Part shown: positions 51,951 through 60,602 of the stretch, in pieces
Layout: the number at the start of each line of letters is the position of its first letter
How positions within the stretch are numbered: the first letter of the stretch is position 1
DNA from: SXOA01 sp046153945
GTDB taxonomy: Bacteria > Planctomycetota > Planctomycetia > Pirellulales > Pirellulaceae
DNA length: 64,000 bases
Reading direction: 5' to 3'
Assembly (NCBI GenBank): GCA_046153945.1
Contig: JBJXFF010000012.1
Span: 62,001-126,000, forward strand
Made by a program: the position numbers and the translations under genes
Notes under the pieces: generated by a model
Database searches by the model: none
What the model saw: only the letters and a program-made list of their open reading frames with translations
What the model was told of the DNA's origin: nothing

Positions 51951-52090
51951 TAAGGCGAACGGCAGATGAAAACTTACCGCGATTGTAGCGGAACGGCGCA
52001 AGCCCGTCCGGTGTTTGGGCCACGTCCACGATTCACCGGGCGGCTTGCGCCGCACCGCTAACGGGTAAATCTTCATCTGCCGTTCGCCTA
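51951..52090. repeat. MITE-like palindromic element
   Basis: Imperfect arms of about 57-63 bases: the left contains TAAGGCGAACGGCAGATGAA and GCGGAACGGCGCAAGCC; the right contains the complementary GGCTTGCGCCGCACCGC and TTCATCTGCCGTTCGCCTA. A 20-base loop separates them. The inner GGCGCAAGCCG and CCGGTG blocks look like a genome-wide planctomycete repeat, though that needs a search. Confidence 0.85.
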
Positions 52091-52123
52091 AGCTCTCTTC
52101 AGGAGAAGAGATAAATCAAAAAC

Positions 52124-52269
52124 GATGAATCAGGAATCACGGTTTTCGGGCCTTGATTCAGGGAGTTAGGGCGACGTGAATTAGCGGAAATTGTGTAGCT
52201 ACAGGAAGTTGCGGTGATTCATGTCAGCGTAAGTAGTTTGGAAAAAAGAGGTGTGAATCAGTGAATCAG
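52124..52269 (-). repeat. Dispersed GATTCA-rich repeat, copy B
   Basis: Reverse complement aligns with 19896-20030, including CTGATTCA, TCTTTTTT, ACTTACG, ATTCACGTCG and GGCCC. Located upstream of the PLP lyase. Confidence 0.7.
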
Positions 52270-52391
52270 AGCCCTTCCACGGAGGGGTGTGCCGCGGCCC
52301 GTGTTCCTCGGCGATACTTGGGCCTGGTGCTCGCAACACACGCCCACGCAAAGCCGTGGGCGTGCCACCCCGAATTCAACCATTCAATCCC

Positions 52392-53399
52392 ATGACCATT
52401 CATATCCCCACTATCGACGACGTCCGTGCCGCTGAGGCCGTGGTGCGCCCGCATGTTTCTCCCGCGCCGCTGGTCCGGTCCTGGCCGCTGGAGAAGGAGC
52501 TGGGGCTGCCGGAGGGGAGGCGGGTTTGGCTGAAGGATTATGGCTGGACGCCGGTCGGCTCGTTCAAGCTTTTGGGGGCGCTCTGCTGGGTGGGGAATCA
52601 TTTGGAGCGGATCGGCAGCAGCACGGTGGTGGCCCATTCGTCGGGGAATTTTGCGTCGGGGATTTCGTATGCGGGGATGCGGTTTGGCAAGCGGGTGGTG
52701 GTGGTGATGCCGGAGACGGCTCCCAAGGTGAAGTTCAATCTCACTCGCTCGTTCGGGGCCGAGGTCCGGACCTATGACATCACCCGCGATCACGAAACGG
52801 GGGAGCGCGACCGGCTGACGCGGGAGATCGCCGCGGGGGAAGGGGCGGTGCAGGCGTCTCCCTATGACGATCCGCATGTGATTGCCGGCAACGGCGTGGG
52901 GGGACTGGAGATTGTCAGCGACCTGCAGCGAGCGGGGCGGGGCGTTTCGCATTTCTTCTGCCAGGTGAGCGGCGGCGGCATCATGGCCGGGCACGCCCTG
53001 GCGATTGCCGATGGTTTTCCGCAGGCGAAGATCATCGGCGTTGAACCCGCGGGAGCCAACGATTTTCAGCAGTCACTGGCTGCCGGAAAGCGAGTCCGGA
53101 TTGAGCGGCCGAAGAGCATCTGCGATGGCCTCTGCTCCTACGACGTCGGCGAACACAACTGGCCCATCCTCAGCAAGCATGTGAGCCAAGCCGTCGCTTT
53201 GGCGGACGAAGCGACGCAGCGGGCGATGAAATGGCTCTATGAAAAGCATGGACTGCGGACGGAACCTTCCGGCGCGATTGGGACCGCCGCGCTCCTCGGC
53301 GGCCAGGTCAATCTCGACGGGGACGGCGATATCGTCGTCGTCGTCAGTGGACGCAACGTGGACGAAGGGGCGTTCCGGAAGTGGATTGAAGTGGATTAG
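52392..53399 (+). CDS. PLP-dependent threonine dehydratase-like lyase
   Basis: A 335-residue fold-type II PLP enzyme. The Schiff-base Lys is Lys59 in PVGSFKLLGAL; the phosphate-binding SSGNFASG and a glycine loop VSGGGIMAG follow. It most resembles serine/threonine ammonia-lyases, which convert hydroxy amino acids to 2-oxo acids, but a racemase cannot be excluded. No C-terminal ACT domain, so no amino-acid feedback site is visible. The start at 52392 is the first Met with family similarity. Confidence 0.88.
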   Translation: MTIHIPTIDDVRAAEAVVRPHVSPAPLVRSWPLEKELGLPEGRRVWLKDYGWTPVGSFKLLGALCWVGNHLERIGSSTVVAHSSGNFASGISYAGMRFGKRVVVVMPETAPKVKFNLTRSFGAEVRTYDITRDHETGERDRLTREIAAGEGAVQASPYDDPHVIAGNGVGGLEIVSDLQRAGRGVSHFFCQVSGGGIMAGHALAIADGFPQAKIIGVEPAGANDFQQSLAAGKRVRIERPKSICDGLCSYDVGEHNWPILSKHVSQAVALADEATQRAMKWLYEKHGLRTEPSGAIGTAALLGGQVNLDGDGDIVVVVSGRNVDEGAFRKWIEVD

Positions 53400-53638
53400 A
53401 GCGGTGAAACTTTTTGACGCAAAGCGGCCAAGGCGCAGAGACGCAGAGGGAGGGAATAAGGTCAGAGGTTGAGTTGAGAGAGTTTGTTTTGGGTGCTAGC
53501 GGCCGTGGGTTGAATCTGGGCAATTGCGGTAAAGCTTGCGGGTTTTGCCGAGTGTTCTCACTTTGCGGCCTGAGCATGCTCGATAGATTGGGAAGTTGAT
53601 TTCGATTCGGATTGATGCGATAGAAAACGGGGGCGGTC

Positions 53639-54160
53639 ATGAAGAGCGGTCTCATCGCAATTGCGCTAGCATGCTGCCTGGTTCCGTCGCTCGCATGGGG
53701 CCAGGCTCCCTGCAAATGCAGCCCCCGTTCAGCCACAATTATTCGCCCCTACTTTCCGATCGAGTATCCGGAGTATCAGCCTCCCTGCCACGGCATCGGC
53801 CGGCAGCAACAGCGCTGGCCCTATACCGTGAACAGCACCGCGGGGGGCGTTCCCTTCACCGCCAGGAATCTTCTGCGGACCTTGGATTGCCTTGTTCCCG
53901 CAGCGCCGCGCAGCGGTCACGGAGCGGGCATCACTTGCATTGGCGCTGGCAGAGGTTGCATCAAGGGGGCGGCTCATCGGGACATGATCTACTGCCCATA
54001 CTGCGGCGCTCCGCCGTTCGGCTGCAACTGCTGCGGCAATGGCAAAGCGATCTACGCACCACCCGCGACATTGATGCACGCTTCGCAGTGCGAACCACTC
54101 TATTTCGATGAGGCACCGGCCGAAGCGCCGCAGCCGGCGCTCAGGGCAAGCAAGCAATAA
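53639..54160 (+). CDS. Secreted cysteine-rich protein, hypothetical
   Basis: A 173-residue protein with signal peptide MKSGLIAIALACCLVPSLAWG and a mature part rich in Cys, Pro and Gly (APCKCSP, YCPYCGAPPFGCNCCGNG). The cysteine pairs suggest metal binding or disulfides. No known family. Competing frames on both strands reduce confidence; the signal peptide decides for this frame. Confidence 0.55.
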   Translation: MKSGLIAIALACCLVPSLAWGQAPCKCSPRSATIIRPYFPIEYPEYQPPCHGIGRQQQRWPYTVNSTAGGVPFTARNLLRTLDCLVPAAPRSGHGAGITCIGAGRGCIKGAAHRDMIYCPYCGAPPFGCNCCGNGKAIYAPPATLMHASQCEPLYFDEAPAEAPQPALRASKQ

Positions 54161-54181
54161 TCGCTCTTTACAAGGCGATGA

Positions 54182-54823
54182 TTGGCGTCCTCTCCGGCCC
54201 GGCAACCTTTACTTGCCCTGCCGCTCGTGGTATCTGATAAGGAATACCCGCCGCCGTTATATCCCGCCTTACCCGCCGATCCGCTCATGCCGCATCTTCC
54301 CGAACTGGTCGGCCTGTTCTATGAGCAGCCGGAGGAACTCGGGATCTTGGAACACATATCGGCGGCGGAAATTCCGCAGCCCTATCGCCGACTGCTGGCG
54401 CATAACAAGCACATGACGGAGACGGTCGAGGGGTTCCATGGCTGCAAGGTGGATGTGCAAGTCCTGGCAAGCCGGCGGGATGGCAAATTCTACAGCCGTA
54501 AGATCCTGCTGACGCGGCAGACCGATGGACTGGTGGTGCAGTTCGGCATCCCGCGGCTCAACATGGAGTATCTGGACGAAGAGGTCCGCCGCGAGATTGA
54601 AAGCGAAACCAAACCGCTCGGCCGGGTTCTGATTGAGCACAACGTGCTGCGGGAGGTGCAACTCGTCGCCCTGTGGAAGGTGGAGCCCGGCCCCGACCTC
54701 TGCCGGATGTTTGGAATGACATCGCCTCAAGTCATTTACGGCCGAACCGCCCTGATTTACTGCAACGGGGAGCCGGCGATTGAACTGCTGGAGATCGTTA
54801 CCCTGCCGATTCCCCAGAAATAA
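54182..54823 (+). CDS. Chorismate-lyase-fold protein (UbiC/DUF98-like)
   Basis: A 213-residue protein with a UbiC-type fold: PYRRLLAHNKHMTETVE, RKILLTRQTDGLVVQFGI, PLGRVLIEHNVLREVQ and YGRTALIYCNGEPAIELLEIV. True UbiC releases pyruvate from chorismate; relatives may only bind related ring compounds. The first codon is TTG at 54182; the ATG at 54287 is a shorter alternative. It follows the cysteine-rich gene by 21 bases. Confidence 0.75.
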   Translation: MASSPARQPLLALPLVVSDKEYPPPLYPALPADPLMPHLPELVGLFYEQPEELGILEHISAAEIPQPYRRLLAHNKHMTETVEGFHGCKVDVQVLASRRDGKFYSRKILLTRQTDGLVVQFGIPRLNMEYLDEEVRREIESETKPLGRVLIEHNVLREVQLVALWKVEPGPDLCRMFGMTSPQVIYGRTALIYCNGEPAIELLEIVTLPIPQK

Positions 54824-54989
54824 TACCCCTGCGAAACTCCCAATGTCTTGCGGGGTTTAAGCATCTAATTGCTTGTCTGCTTTACATTCGGCCAGCCAAA
54901 TTCTTGGTTGCGGCTGGAATTGGCCCTGCGAAATGTCGTAAGCTATTGGTGGCTCAACACTTGCCGTCGTTTCCCGCCGAGAGGTAGTT

Positions 54990-56618
54990 ATGCTACGCCG
55001 ATTTTTGCTCCTTGCGATAGTTGCCATTGGGCTCATTAAATTCTCCGCGGCTGCATGGGGAGCGGGTCCAACGGAGATCGCCGCCAAGGTCGATGCTTCG
55101 CTCCTTGCCGAGCTTTCGACCGATGCGGCCAAACCGATGAAGAAAATCGGTGATGAGGAATTCCTCCGGCGAGCCCATCTCGACATCATTGGCCATATCC
55201 CAAGTCCGGAAGAGGTGACCGCCTTTGTGCTCAATCCCGCCCAGGACAAGCGGACAAAGGTTGTGGACAAGTTGCTGGCGGATGAGCGCTTCGGCGAGAA
55301 TTGGGCCCGCTACTTCCGCGATGTGATCATGTATCGCAAGACCGAAGAGCGAGCAGAGATTGTCTCCGGCCAGCTTGAGGACTATCTCAAAACGCAATTC
55401 AACGCGAATGCCTCGTGGGCCAGAGTCGCTACCGAAATGGTTACAGCCACCGGCGATGGGGCCGAGAACGGGGCCTGTGCCCTGATCATTGCCCAGCAAG
55501 GACAGCCGGAGGAAGTCGTTTCCGAGGTGAGCCGCATCTTCCTCGGCGTGCAAATTCAGTGTGCCCAGTGCCACGACCATCCGACCGATCGCTGGAAGCG
55601 AGAGCAGTTTCATGAACTGGCGGCATTCTTTCCGCGTGTCGCCAGCCGTCTCATTCTGACTCCGGACAGGCGGGAAATTAGCGTTGTCTCGCAGGATGCC
55701 TTTTTGGGTCGCAACATCCCGATGGGAAACATGCGTCGCCGGGGGACCGCGGAGCATTATATGTCGGACCTGAAGAATCCGACCGACAAGGGAAAGCTGA
55801 TGGAGCCAGTCTTCTTCGCCACCGGCGACAAACTGCCGTTGGGAACCAAGGACGCCGACCGCCGCGGCACCCTGGCGAAGTGGATCACCGAAAAGGAGAA
55901 TCCTTACTTCGCCAAGGCCTTCGTCAACCGTCTCTGGGGGGAACTCAACGGCGAAGGATTCTATGAGCCGGTCGATGACATTGGCCCGGACCGCCAATGC
56001 TCGGCACCGCTCACGCTCGAATTCCTGGCGAAGGAATTCGGCCAGCAGAATTATGACATCAAATGGCTCTTCCGGACGATCACCGCGACAAGCCTGTATC
56101 AGGCTCCTTCCGCGCCTCGCCGCAATCCCGATCAGACGCCGATGCAAAACAACGTTGCCCAGCGGCTGCGGGGGGATCAGCTTTTCGACAACCTGCTCAA
56201 TGCCCTGGGGGTCAGCGAGCCGCAACCGCCAGGGGGAGCTGGCGCGATGGGCGCACTTTACGGCAGGCGCTTCAGCCCGCGAGGAAACTTCAACACCGTT
56301 TTCGGCTATGACCCGAGTGAGCGACGAGACGAAATTGCGGGCTCGATTCCGCAGGCTCTCGTCTTCATGAACGGCGCGAACGTCAACGCGGGCATTCGTG
56401 CCAGCGGCCGGACGGCTCTGGCCAAGATGATGAGCGAGATCAAGGACGACCAGGCCCTCGTCGCCGAACTCTACCTCCGCGTCCTCGCCCGTGAGCCCAG
56501 CAGCAAAGAAATGCAAACCTGCCTCGCCTACGTCAAAAGCGTCGGCAGCCGCAACGAAGCGTTTGAAGACTTGCAATGGAGCTTGATTAACTCGACGGAA
56601 TTTTTGCATAGAAAGTGA
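54990..56618 (+). CDS. DUF1549/DUF1553 domain protein
   Basis: A 542-residue secreted protein (signal MLRRFLLLAIVAIGLIKFSA). DUF1549 spans about 30-240 with FLRRAHLDIIGHIPSPEEV and the cytochrome-like CAQCHDHPTDRW; DUF1553 follows (FVNRLWGELNGEGFYEPVDD, PRGNFNTVFGYDPSERRDE). Unlike the 927-residue relative at 17025 it lacks the N-terminal PSCyt heme module. Paired with the DUF1501 gene downstream, as usual in planctomycetes. Role unproven. Confidence 0.93.
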   Translation: MLRRFLLLAIVAIGLIKFSAAAWGAGPTEIAAKVDASLLAELSTDAAKPMKKIGDEEFLRRAHLDIIGHIPSPEEVTAFVLNPAQDKRTKVVDKLLADERFGENWARYFRDVIMYRKTEERAEIVSGQLEDYLKTQFNANASWARVATEMVTATGDGAENGACALIIAQQGQPEEVVSEVSRIFLGVQIQCAQCHDHPTDRWKREQFHELAAFFPRVASRLILTPDRREISVVSQDAFLGRNIPMGNMRRRGTAEHYMSDLKNPTDKGKLMEPVFFATGDKLPLGTKDADRRGTLAKWITEKENPYFAKAFVNRLWGELNGEGFYEPVDDIGPDRQCSAPLTLEFLAKEFGQQNYDIKWLFRTITATSLYQAPSAPRRNPDQTPMQNNVAQRLRGDQLFDNLLNALGVSEPQPPGGAGAMGALYGRRFSPRGNFNTVFGYDPSERRDEIAGSIPQALVFMNGANVNAGIRASGRTALAKMMSEIKDDQALVAELYLRVLAREPSSKEMQTCLAYVKSVGSRNEAFEDLQWSLINSTEFLHRK

Positions 56619-56622
56619 GTGT

Positions 56623-56683
56623 AGTTTTCAGTGTTCAGTTTTCAGTGTTCAGACTGAAAACTGAAAACTGAAAACTGAAAACC
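56623..56683. repeat. Inverted heptamer array directly before the DUF1501 start
   Basis: About four TTTTCAG/TGTTCAG heptamers are followed by four of the complement CTGAAAA, so the two halves can pair into a long hairpin. It ends at the base before the ATG at 56684, so it forms the ribosome-entry region of the gene. No Shine-Dalgarno is visible there. Confidence 0.9.
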
Positions 56684-57979
56684 ATGACTATCCACCTCCA
56701 ATCCGACATTGCCATATCCCGCCGCGGTCTTGTCCGCCGCCGCGACTTCCTCAAGGTCGTCACCGCCGGTGCTGCCGCCGGAGGACTGGTTTCCTGGCAG
56801 GATGTGATGGCGGAAAGTGCGCCGCTGCTTCGCAAGGAGGGGATGGCCTGCATTCTCCTTTGGATGCAAGGAGGACCGAGCCAGTTCGATACGTTCTCAC
56901 CCAAGCCGGGACATGCCAACGGGGGCGAGACGAAGGCAATCAAGTCGAGCGCCAGCGGCATCGAGATTTCCGAGAATTTGCCGCAGACGGCGAAGGTAAT
57001 GGACAAGGTCGCCCTGATCCGCTCCATGAATAGCAAGGAAGGGGCTCATCCGCGGGCCAGCTTCCTGATGCACACCGGCTATCTGCCAACCGCCAGTGTG
57101 AAGTATCCCACGCTCGGCTCGATTGTGTCCCACGAAATCGGGGACCACCAGTTCGACCTGCCGAGCTTCGTCCGGATTGGCCAGCGGTTCAACGACAATG
57201 CCGGCCTGCTCGGCGTCGATTTCGATCCGTTCCTCATGCAGCAGCAGGACGTCGGTCGGCTGCCGCAGAACACGGCCCTGACGACGACCGACCCGCGCTA
57301 TCTCCGCCGGCTCGGCCTGCTCAGTAGCCTGGAGGCCGACTACGCGGCCAGCGGCGGCAAGCAGGAAGTGGCCGACCATCAGAAGGTCTACGCCAAAGCC
57401 GCCAGCATGGTCCGCAGCCCCAAAATGAGTGGCTTCGATCTTTCCAAAGAGCCGCAGAAGATGCAGGACCTCTACGGCAACACGCCGTTCGCCAAAAGCT
57501 GCCTGCTGGCCCGCCGGCTGGTGGAAACCGGCGTGACGTTCGTCGAAGTCGCCTTAGGGAACTGGGACACGCACCAAGACAACGGCGAGCGGACCAAAGA
57601 CCTCTGCGGCCAGCTCGACCAGCCGTATGCCGCCCTGCTCACCGACCTCGCCGAGCGGGGCATGCTCGACAAAACGCTCGTCGTCTGGACCGGCGAGTTC
57701 GGCCGCACCCCGCGAATCAACCCCCGCGCCGGCCGCGACCACTACCCGCGGGCCTTCAACATGACCCTGGCCGGCGGCGGCGTGAAAGGGGGGCAGGTCA
57801 TCGGCAAAACGGACTCCGGCGGCGACAGCGTCACCGACCGCCCCGTCGGCATCAGCGACCTCTTCCAAACCATCTGCCACTCGCTCCACATCGACGCCAA
57901 AAAGGAAAACATGAGCAGCATCGGCCGCCCGATCAAGATCGTGGACGGCGGAGAAGTGGTGAAGGAAGTCTTCGCTTAG
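56684..57979 (+). CDS. DUF1501 domain protein, TAT-exported
   Basis: A 431-residue protein with twin-arginine signal RRRDFLKVVTAGAAAGG. The family text follows: CILLWMQGGPSQFDTFSPKPG, RSMNSKEGAHPRASFLMHTG and GEFGRTPRINPRAGRDHYP. DUF1501 proteins have an alkaline-phosphatase-like fold and are encoded with DUF1549 proteins; no substrate is known. The ATG immediately follows an inverted heptamer array that could hide it. Confidence 0.94.
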   Translation: MTIHLQSDIAISRRGLVRRRDFLKVVTAGAAAGGLVSWQDVMAESAPLLRKEGMACILLWMQGGPSQFDTFSPKPGHANGGETKAIKSSASGIEISENLPQTAKVMDKVALIRSMNSKEGAHPRASFLMHTGYLPTASVKYPTLGSIVSHEIGDHQFDLPSFVRIGQRFNDNAGLLGVDFDPFLMQQQDVGRLPQNTALTTTDPRYLRRLGLLSSLEADYAASGGKQEVADHQKVYAKAASMVRSPKMSGFDLSKEPQKMQDLYGNTPFAKSCLLARRLVETGVTFVEVALGNWDTHQDNGERTKDLCGQLDQPYAALLTDLAERGMLDKTLVVWTGEFGRTPRINPRAGRDHYPRAFNMTLAGGGVKGGQVIGKTDSGGDSVTDRPVGISDLFQTICHSLHIDAKKENMSSIGRPIKIVDGGEVVKEVFA

Positions 57980-58104
57980 CTCCCGGGTATCAAGCTTAGC
58001 CGCCTCGCCCACGAGGCGATTGCGGGTCGCAAACGAGTGCGGGATTCATGCCGCTTGAGCATGCTCGCGAGTCGTTAAGGCTTAAACGACGGCGTCGATG
58101 CTGT

Positions 58105-58254
58105 TTACTTGCGAAGCAGCGACGAGCAGATGCCACTCAAGGCAATGATTATCGCCAGGACGAACAACACGGAGAAAACCAAAATCGGAATCTGGGGTGC
58201 CCCCATCCCTCGAAAGTTTGGTCGCAACCAAGGTCGTTTCGGCGAGTCATCCAT
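58105..58254 (-). CDS. Small membrane protein
   Basis: A 49-residue protein from the ATG at 58254 (MDDSPKRPWLRPNFRGMG) with one C-terminal helix (IPILVFSVLFVLAIIIALSG). A longer in-frame start at 58302 would overlap the TlpA gene. It lies 28 bases after the TlpA stop on the same strand, so it may be coupled to thiol-disulfide metabolism. Function unknown. Confidence 0.6.
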   Translation of the reverse strand: MDDSPKRPWLRPNFRGMGAPQIPILVFSVLFVLAIIIALSGICSSLLRK

Positions 58255-58282
58255 CTTTGAGATTGTACCATCGAAGGCGAAG

Positions 58283-58870
58283 TTACTTGAGCTCTTCATC
58301 AATCACGGCTCGCATGCTCAGTTCATCGCCATTGTGATAGCCAGGCCAGAGGCCGCGGATGGTGCCGTCGCGGTCGATGATGACCGTGAGGGGATAGACA
58401 GGGTCTTTGCCAGTAATCTCGGCGATGCGGAGTTGCTCGGTTGCGTCGGGGTCGAAGTACGTGAGCAGCTCCGCCCGGCGCTCGGCCAGGAAGGCTGCCG
58501 TCCGGTCCCGTAGCTCGCCTTCGTCGCTGCTCGGGTCGTTGCTGCACGCGACGGAGACGAAGCGAAAATCTGGGTTACCTTGGAGGCTCTTCTCCAAGTC
58601 AATGAGGTGCGGGAACTCTGTCCTGCATGGTGGACACCAATAGCCCCAAAAGTTAACCAGCACAACTTTCCCTTTCAGGTCTGCTTCCTGAATTGGCTTC
58701 GTGGCCGTCAGCGGCAGAAACTGGTGCGGCAGATAGGCTTTGCCTACGGCCGGATGATGCCTGCCTGGAATTTCCTGTTTCTGCTGACGTCGCCAGGCTA
58801 AAACCGCCAGGATCAGAGCGCAGCCGATGAGGAGGATGGCGACAGGGCGGGCGAAAGAAGGCTGCGACAT
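58283..58870 (-). CDS. TlpA-like thioredoxin, membrane-anchored
   Basis: A 195-residue protein: N-terminal helix (PVAILLIGCALILAVLAW), then a thioredoxin fold with active site WCPPC (Cys79, Cys82) and the cis-Pro segment YPLTVIIDRDG. It should reduce disulfides outside the cytoplasmic membrane, as TlpA/ResA proteins do for cytochrome c maturation. The start at 58870 is the first Met before the helix. A hairpin-rich divergent spacer lies upstream. Confidence 0.93.
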   Translation of the reverse strand: MSQPSFARPVAILLIGCALILAVLAWRRQQKQEIPGRHHPAVGKAYLPHQFLPLTATKPIQEADLKGKVVLVNFWGYWCPPCRTEFPHLIDLEKSLQGNPDFRFVSVACSNDPSSDEGELRDRTAAFLAERRAELLTYFDPDATEQLRIAEITGKDPVYPLTVIIDRDGTIRGLWPGYHNGDELSMRAVIDEELK

Positions 58871-58884
58871 TGGGTGTCCTGTTT

Positions 58885-58938
58885 GTAGCCTGGAGACTCC
58901 GTGTGCAGGCATGTCTGCTCACGGAGTGAGCGGGCTAC
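58885..58938. repeat. Palindromic element in the TlpA/symporter spacer
   Basis: Nested arms: GTAGCC/GGCTAC, CTCCGTG/CACGGAG and GCAG/CTGC around a 6-base loop. Similar GTAGGCC ends occur in the element at 45010-45181. It may influence either divergent promoter. Confidence 0.7.
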
Positions 58939-58980
58939 TATGGTATTCTACAACATCCATTCCTCCTTCCCGAGCCGCCG

Positions 58981-60534
58981 ATGACCGCGATGACGACCGA
59001 CGAATCCGCACTGCCGAAGCCTTCGCATCTGGGGTTGTATCTGCTCTTCGCCGCGATCGTGCTGGGGGTGCTGCTGGGGGCGTTTTATGGCCGGCGGATG
59101 TGGCTGGCTTCCGGCGGACCAAAGGCGGCTATCGAGAAACTCGATGAAATCCGCAAGCAAAAACAGGCCCGCTGGGACGACGAAGATCAAGCCGGCAAGA
59201 AAGCGGAGGCGGAGCACCTGCAGGCCCAATTGACGAAGATCGATGCCGAGCTGGCGCGGCTCCAAGCACTCGCGGCGGAAGCAGACAAGCTCGAACAGGC
59301 GAAAAAGAACGGGTTCCCTCGTGCTGCATTCAAGCTCATCACCTTTGCCGGGGATTTGTTCCTCCGCTCGCTCAAACTGCTGGTGATTCCGCTGGTGGTG
59401 ACCAGCATGGTTTGCGGGGTCACCTCGCTGGGGGACATTCGCAAGGCCGGCCGCTTGGGAACCTGGACGATGATTTATTTCCTGGCGACCACGCTGCTCG
59501 CCGTGGCGATTGGGCTGGTCCTCTGCGTCACCATTCGCCCGGGAAAGCATGCCGACGACACCTTCGCTCACACCACCAAAACAACAGCCGCCACGGCGGA
59601 TGCTTCGATCCTGGAAAAAATGCTGGAGGTTGTTCGCGGCCCGGAGAAGCCGGTCGATCCCGCGGCCGGGATGATTCCGGAGAACATTTTCCGGGCTGCT
59701 GCCGAACTCAACGTGATGGGGCTCATTATCTTCTCGCTTGTCTTTGGAGCGGCTCTGACGACGCTCGGAGAAAAGGGGACGCCGGCGATCAAGTTCTTTG
59801 AAGCGGCCAACGAAGCGATCATGAAGATGGTCCATCTTGTCATGCTCTTCGCCCCGGTCGGCATCTTTGGCCTCTTGGCGGCGAACATCGCCAAGCGCGG
59901 CGGCGGCAGCGAATTTCAGGTCGAGTTGGCCCGGCTGGCGTGGTATGCGGCGACGGTCCTCATCGGCCTCGTTCTGCAAACGGCCCTGTTGATGCTCATC
60001 TATTGGCTGTTCACGCACAAGAATCCGTTCACGTTCACCGCCAACATGTTCCGGGCCCTGGTCACGGCCGCCAGCACCAGCAGCTCCTCGGCCACGCTAC
60101 CGGTGACCATGGAATGCGTGGAAGTGAACAACGGAATTTCCAGCCGCGTGGCTGGATTCGTCGTCCCGCTGGGAGCAACGGTCAACATGAACGGCACCGC
60201 TCTCTATGAAGCGGTCGCTGCCGTCTTCATCGCTCAGACCATCGGCATCGACCTCACGATTCCGCAGCTCATCGTGGTGATGCTCACCGCCACGCTCGCC
60301 GCCATCGGAGCAGCGGGAATTCCCGAAGCCGGCCTCGTCACCATGACGCTGGTCCTCACTGCCGTCGGCCTGCCGGTGGAAGGAATCGGGACCATCCTGG
60401 CCATCGACTGGTTCCTGGATCGGGCCCGAACCACCGTCAACATCTACGGGGACGCGATTGGTGCGGGCATTTTGGATCTACATCTCCGGGAGATTGAGGG
60501 AATGCCCGAACCGGCTCCCAATCCCAGCGCGTAA
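58981..60534 (+). CDS. Dicarboxylate/amino acid:cation symporter (DAACS family)
   Basis: A 517-residue inner-membrane transporter importing glutamate, aspartate or C4-dicarboxylates with Na+ or H+. The serine-rich re-entrant loop TAASTSSSSATLPVT and the MNGTALYEAVAAVFIAQ motif are diagnostic. An unusual N-terminal extension (helix 1, then a charged coiled coil at about 45-105 rich in Glu, Lys, Ala) precedes the normal domain. The C-terminal end has WFLDRARTTVNIYGDA, also conserved. Confidence 0.94.
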   Translation: MTAMTTDESALPKPSHLGLYLLFAAIVLGVLLGAFYGRRMWLASGGPKAAIEKLDEIRKQKQARWDDEDQAGKKAEAEHLQAQLTKIDAELARLQALAAEADKLEQAKKNGFPRAAFKLITFAGDLFLRSLKLLVIPLVVTSMVCGVTSLGDIRKAGRLGTWTMIYFLATTLLAVAIGLVLCVTIRPGKHADDTFAHTTKTTAATADASILEKMLEVVRGPEKPVDPAAGMIPENIFRAAAELNVMGLIIFSLVFGAALTTLGEKGTPAIKFFEAANEAIMKMVHLVMLFAPVGIFGLLAANIAKRGGGSEFQVELARLAWYAATVLIGLVLQTALLMLIYWLFTHKNPFTFTANMFRALVTAASTSSSSATLPVTMECVEVNNGISSRVAGFVVPLGATVNMNGTALYEAVAAVFIAQTIGIDLTIPQLIVVMLTATLAAIGAAGIPEAGLVTMTLVLTAVGLPVEGIGTILAIDWFLDRARTTVNIYGDAIGAGILDLHLREIEGMPEPAPNPSA

Positions 60535-60602
60535 AGAGCGAACAAGTGTTATAACTTTTGGTATTCACCCAAACCCATTCACTCCACTCGCGGGAACCGG
60601 TC

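Larger units (their letters stand above)
51391..52391. other. Repeat-filled spacer without a supported gene
   Basis: A 1-kb stretch with short open frames but no convincing coding sequence. It contains a 140-base palindromic element (51951-52090) and copy B of the GATTCA repeat (52124-52269). A partial palindrome GTGTA-N8-TACAC lies near 51838. Confidence 0.65.

Noticed and set aside
51672..52076. 134-codon frame in the spacer upstream of the PLP lyase
   Set aside because: It runs through the palindromic element and has a repeat-derived, basic, unstructured translation.
53596..54111. Alternative 171-codon frame over the cysteine-rich gene
   Set aside because: The overlapping frame at 53639 starts with a clean signal peptide; this one does not.
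54993..56609. Long open frame of 538 codons antisense to the DUF1549 gene
   Set aside because: It is an antisense shadow of a gene with clear motifs. Codon pattern follows the sense frame; no domain, signal or ribosome site is seen.
58001..58018. Hairpin CGCCTCG/CGAGGCG downstream of the DUF1501 gene as a terminator
   Set aside because: Stem is only seven bases and is not followed by a T-run, so a Rho-independent terminator is not supported.
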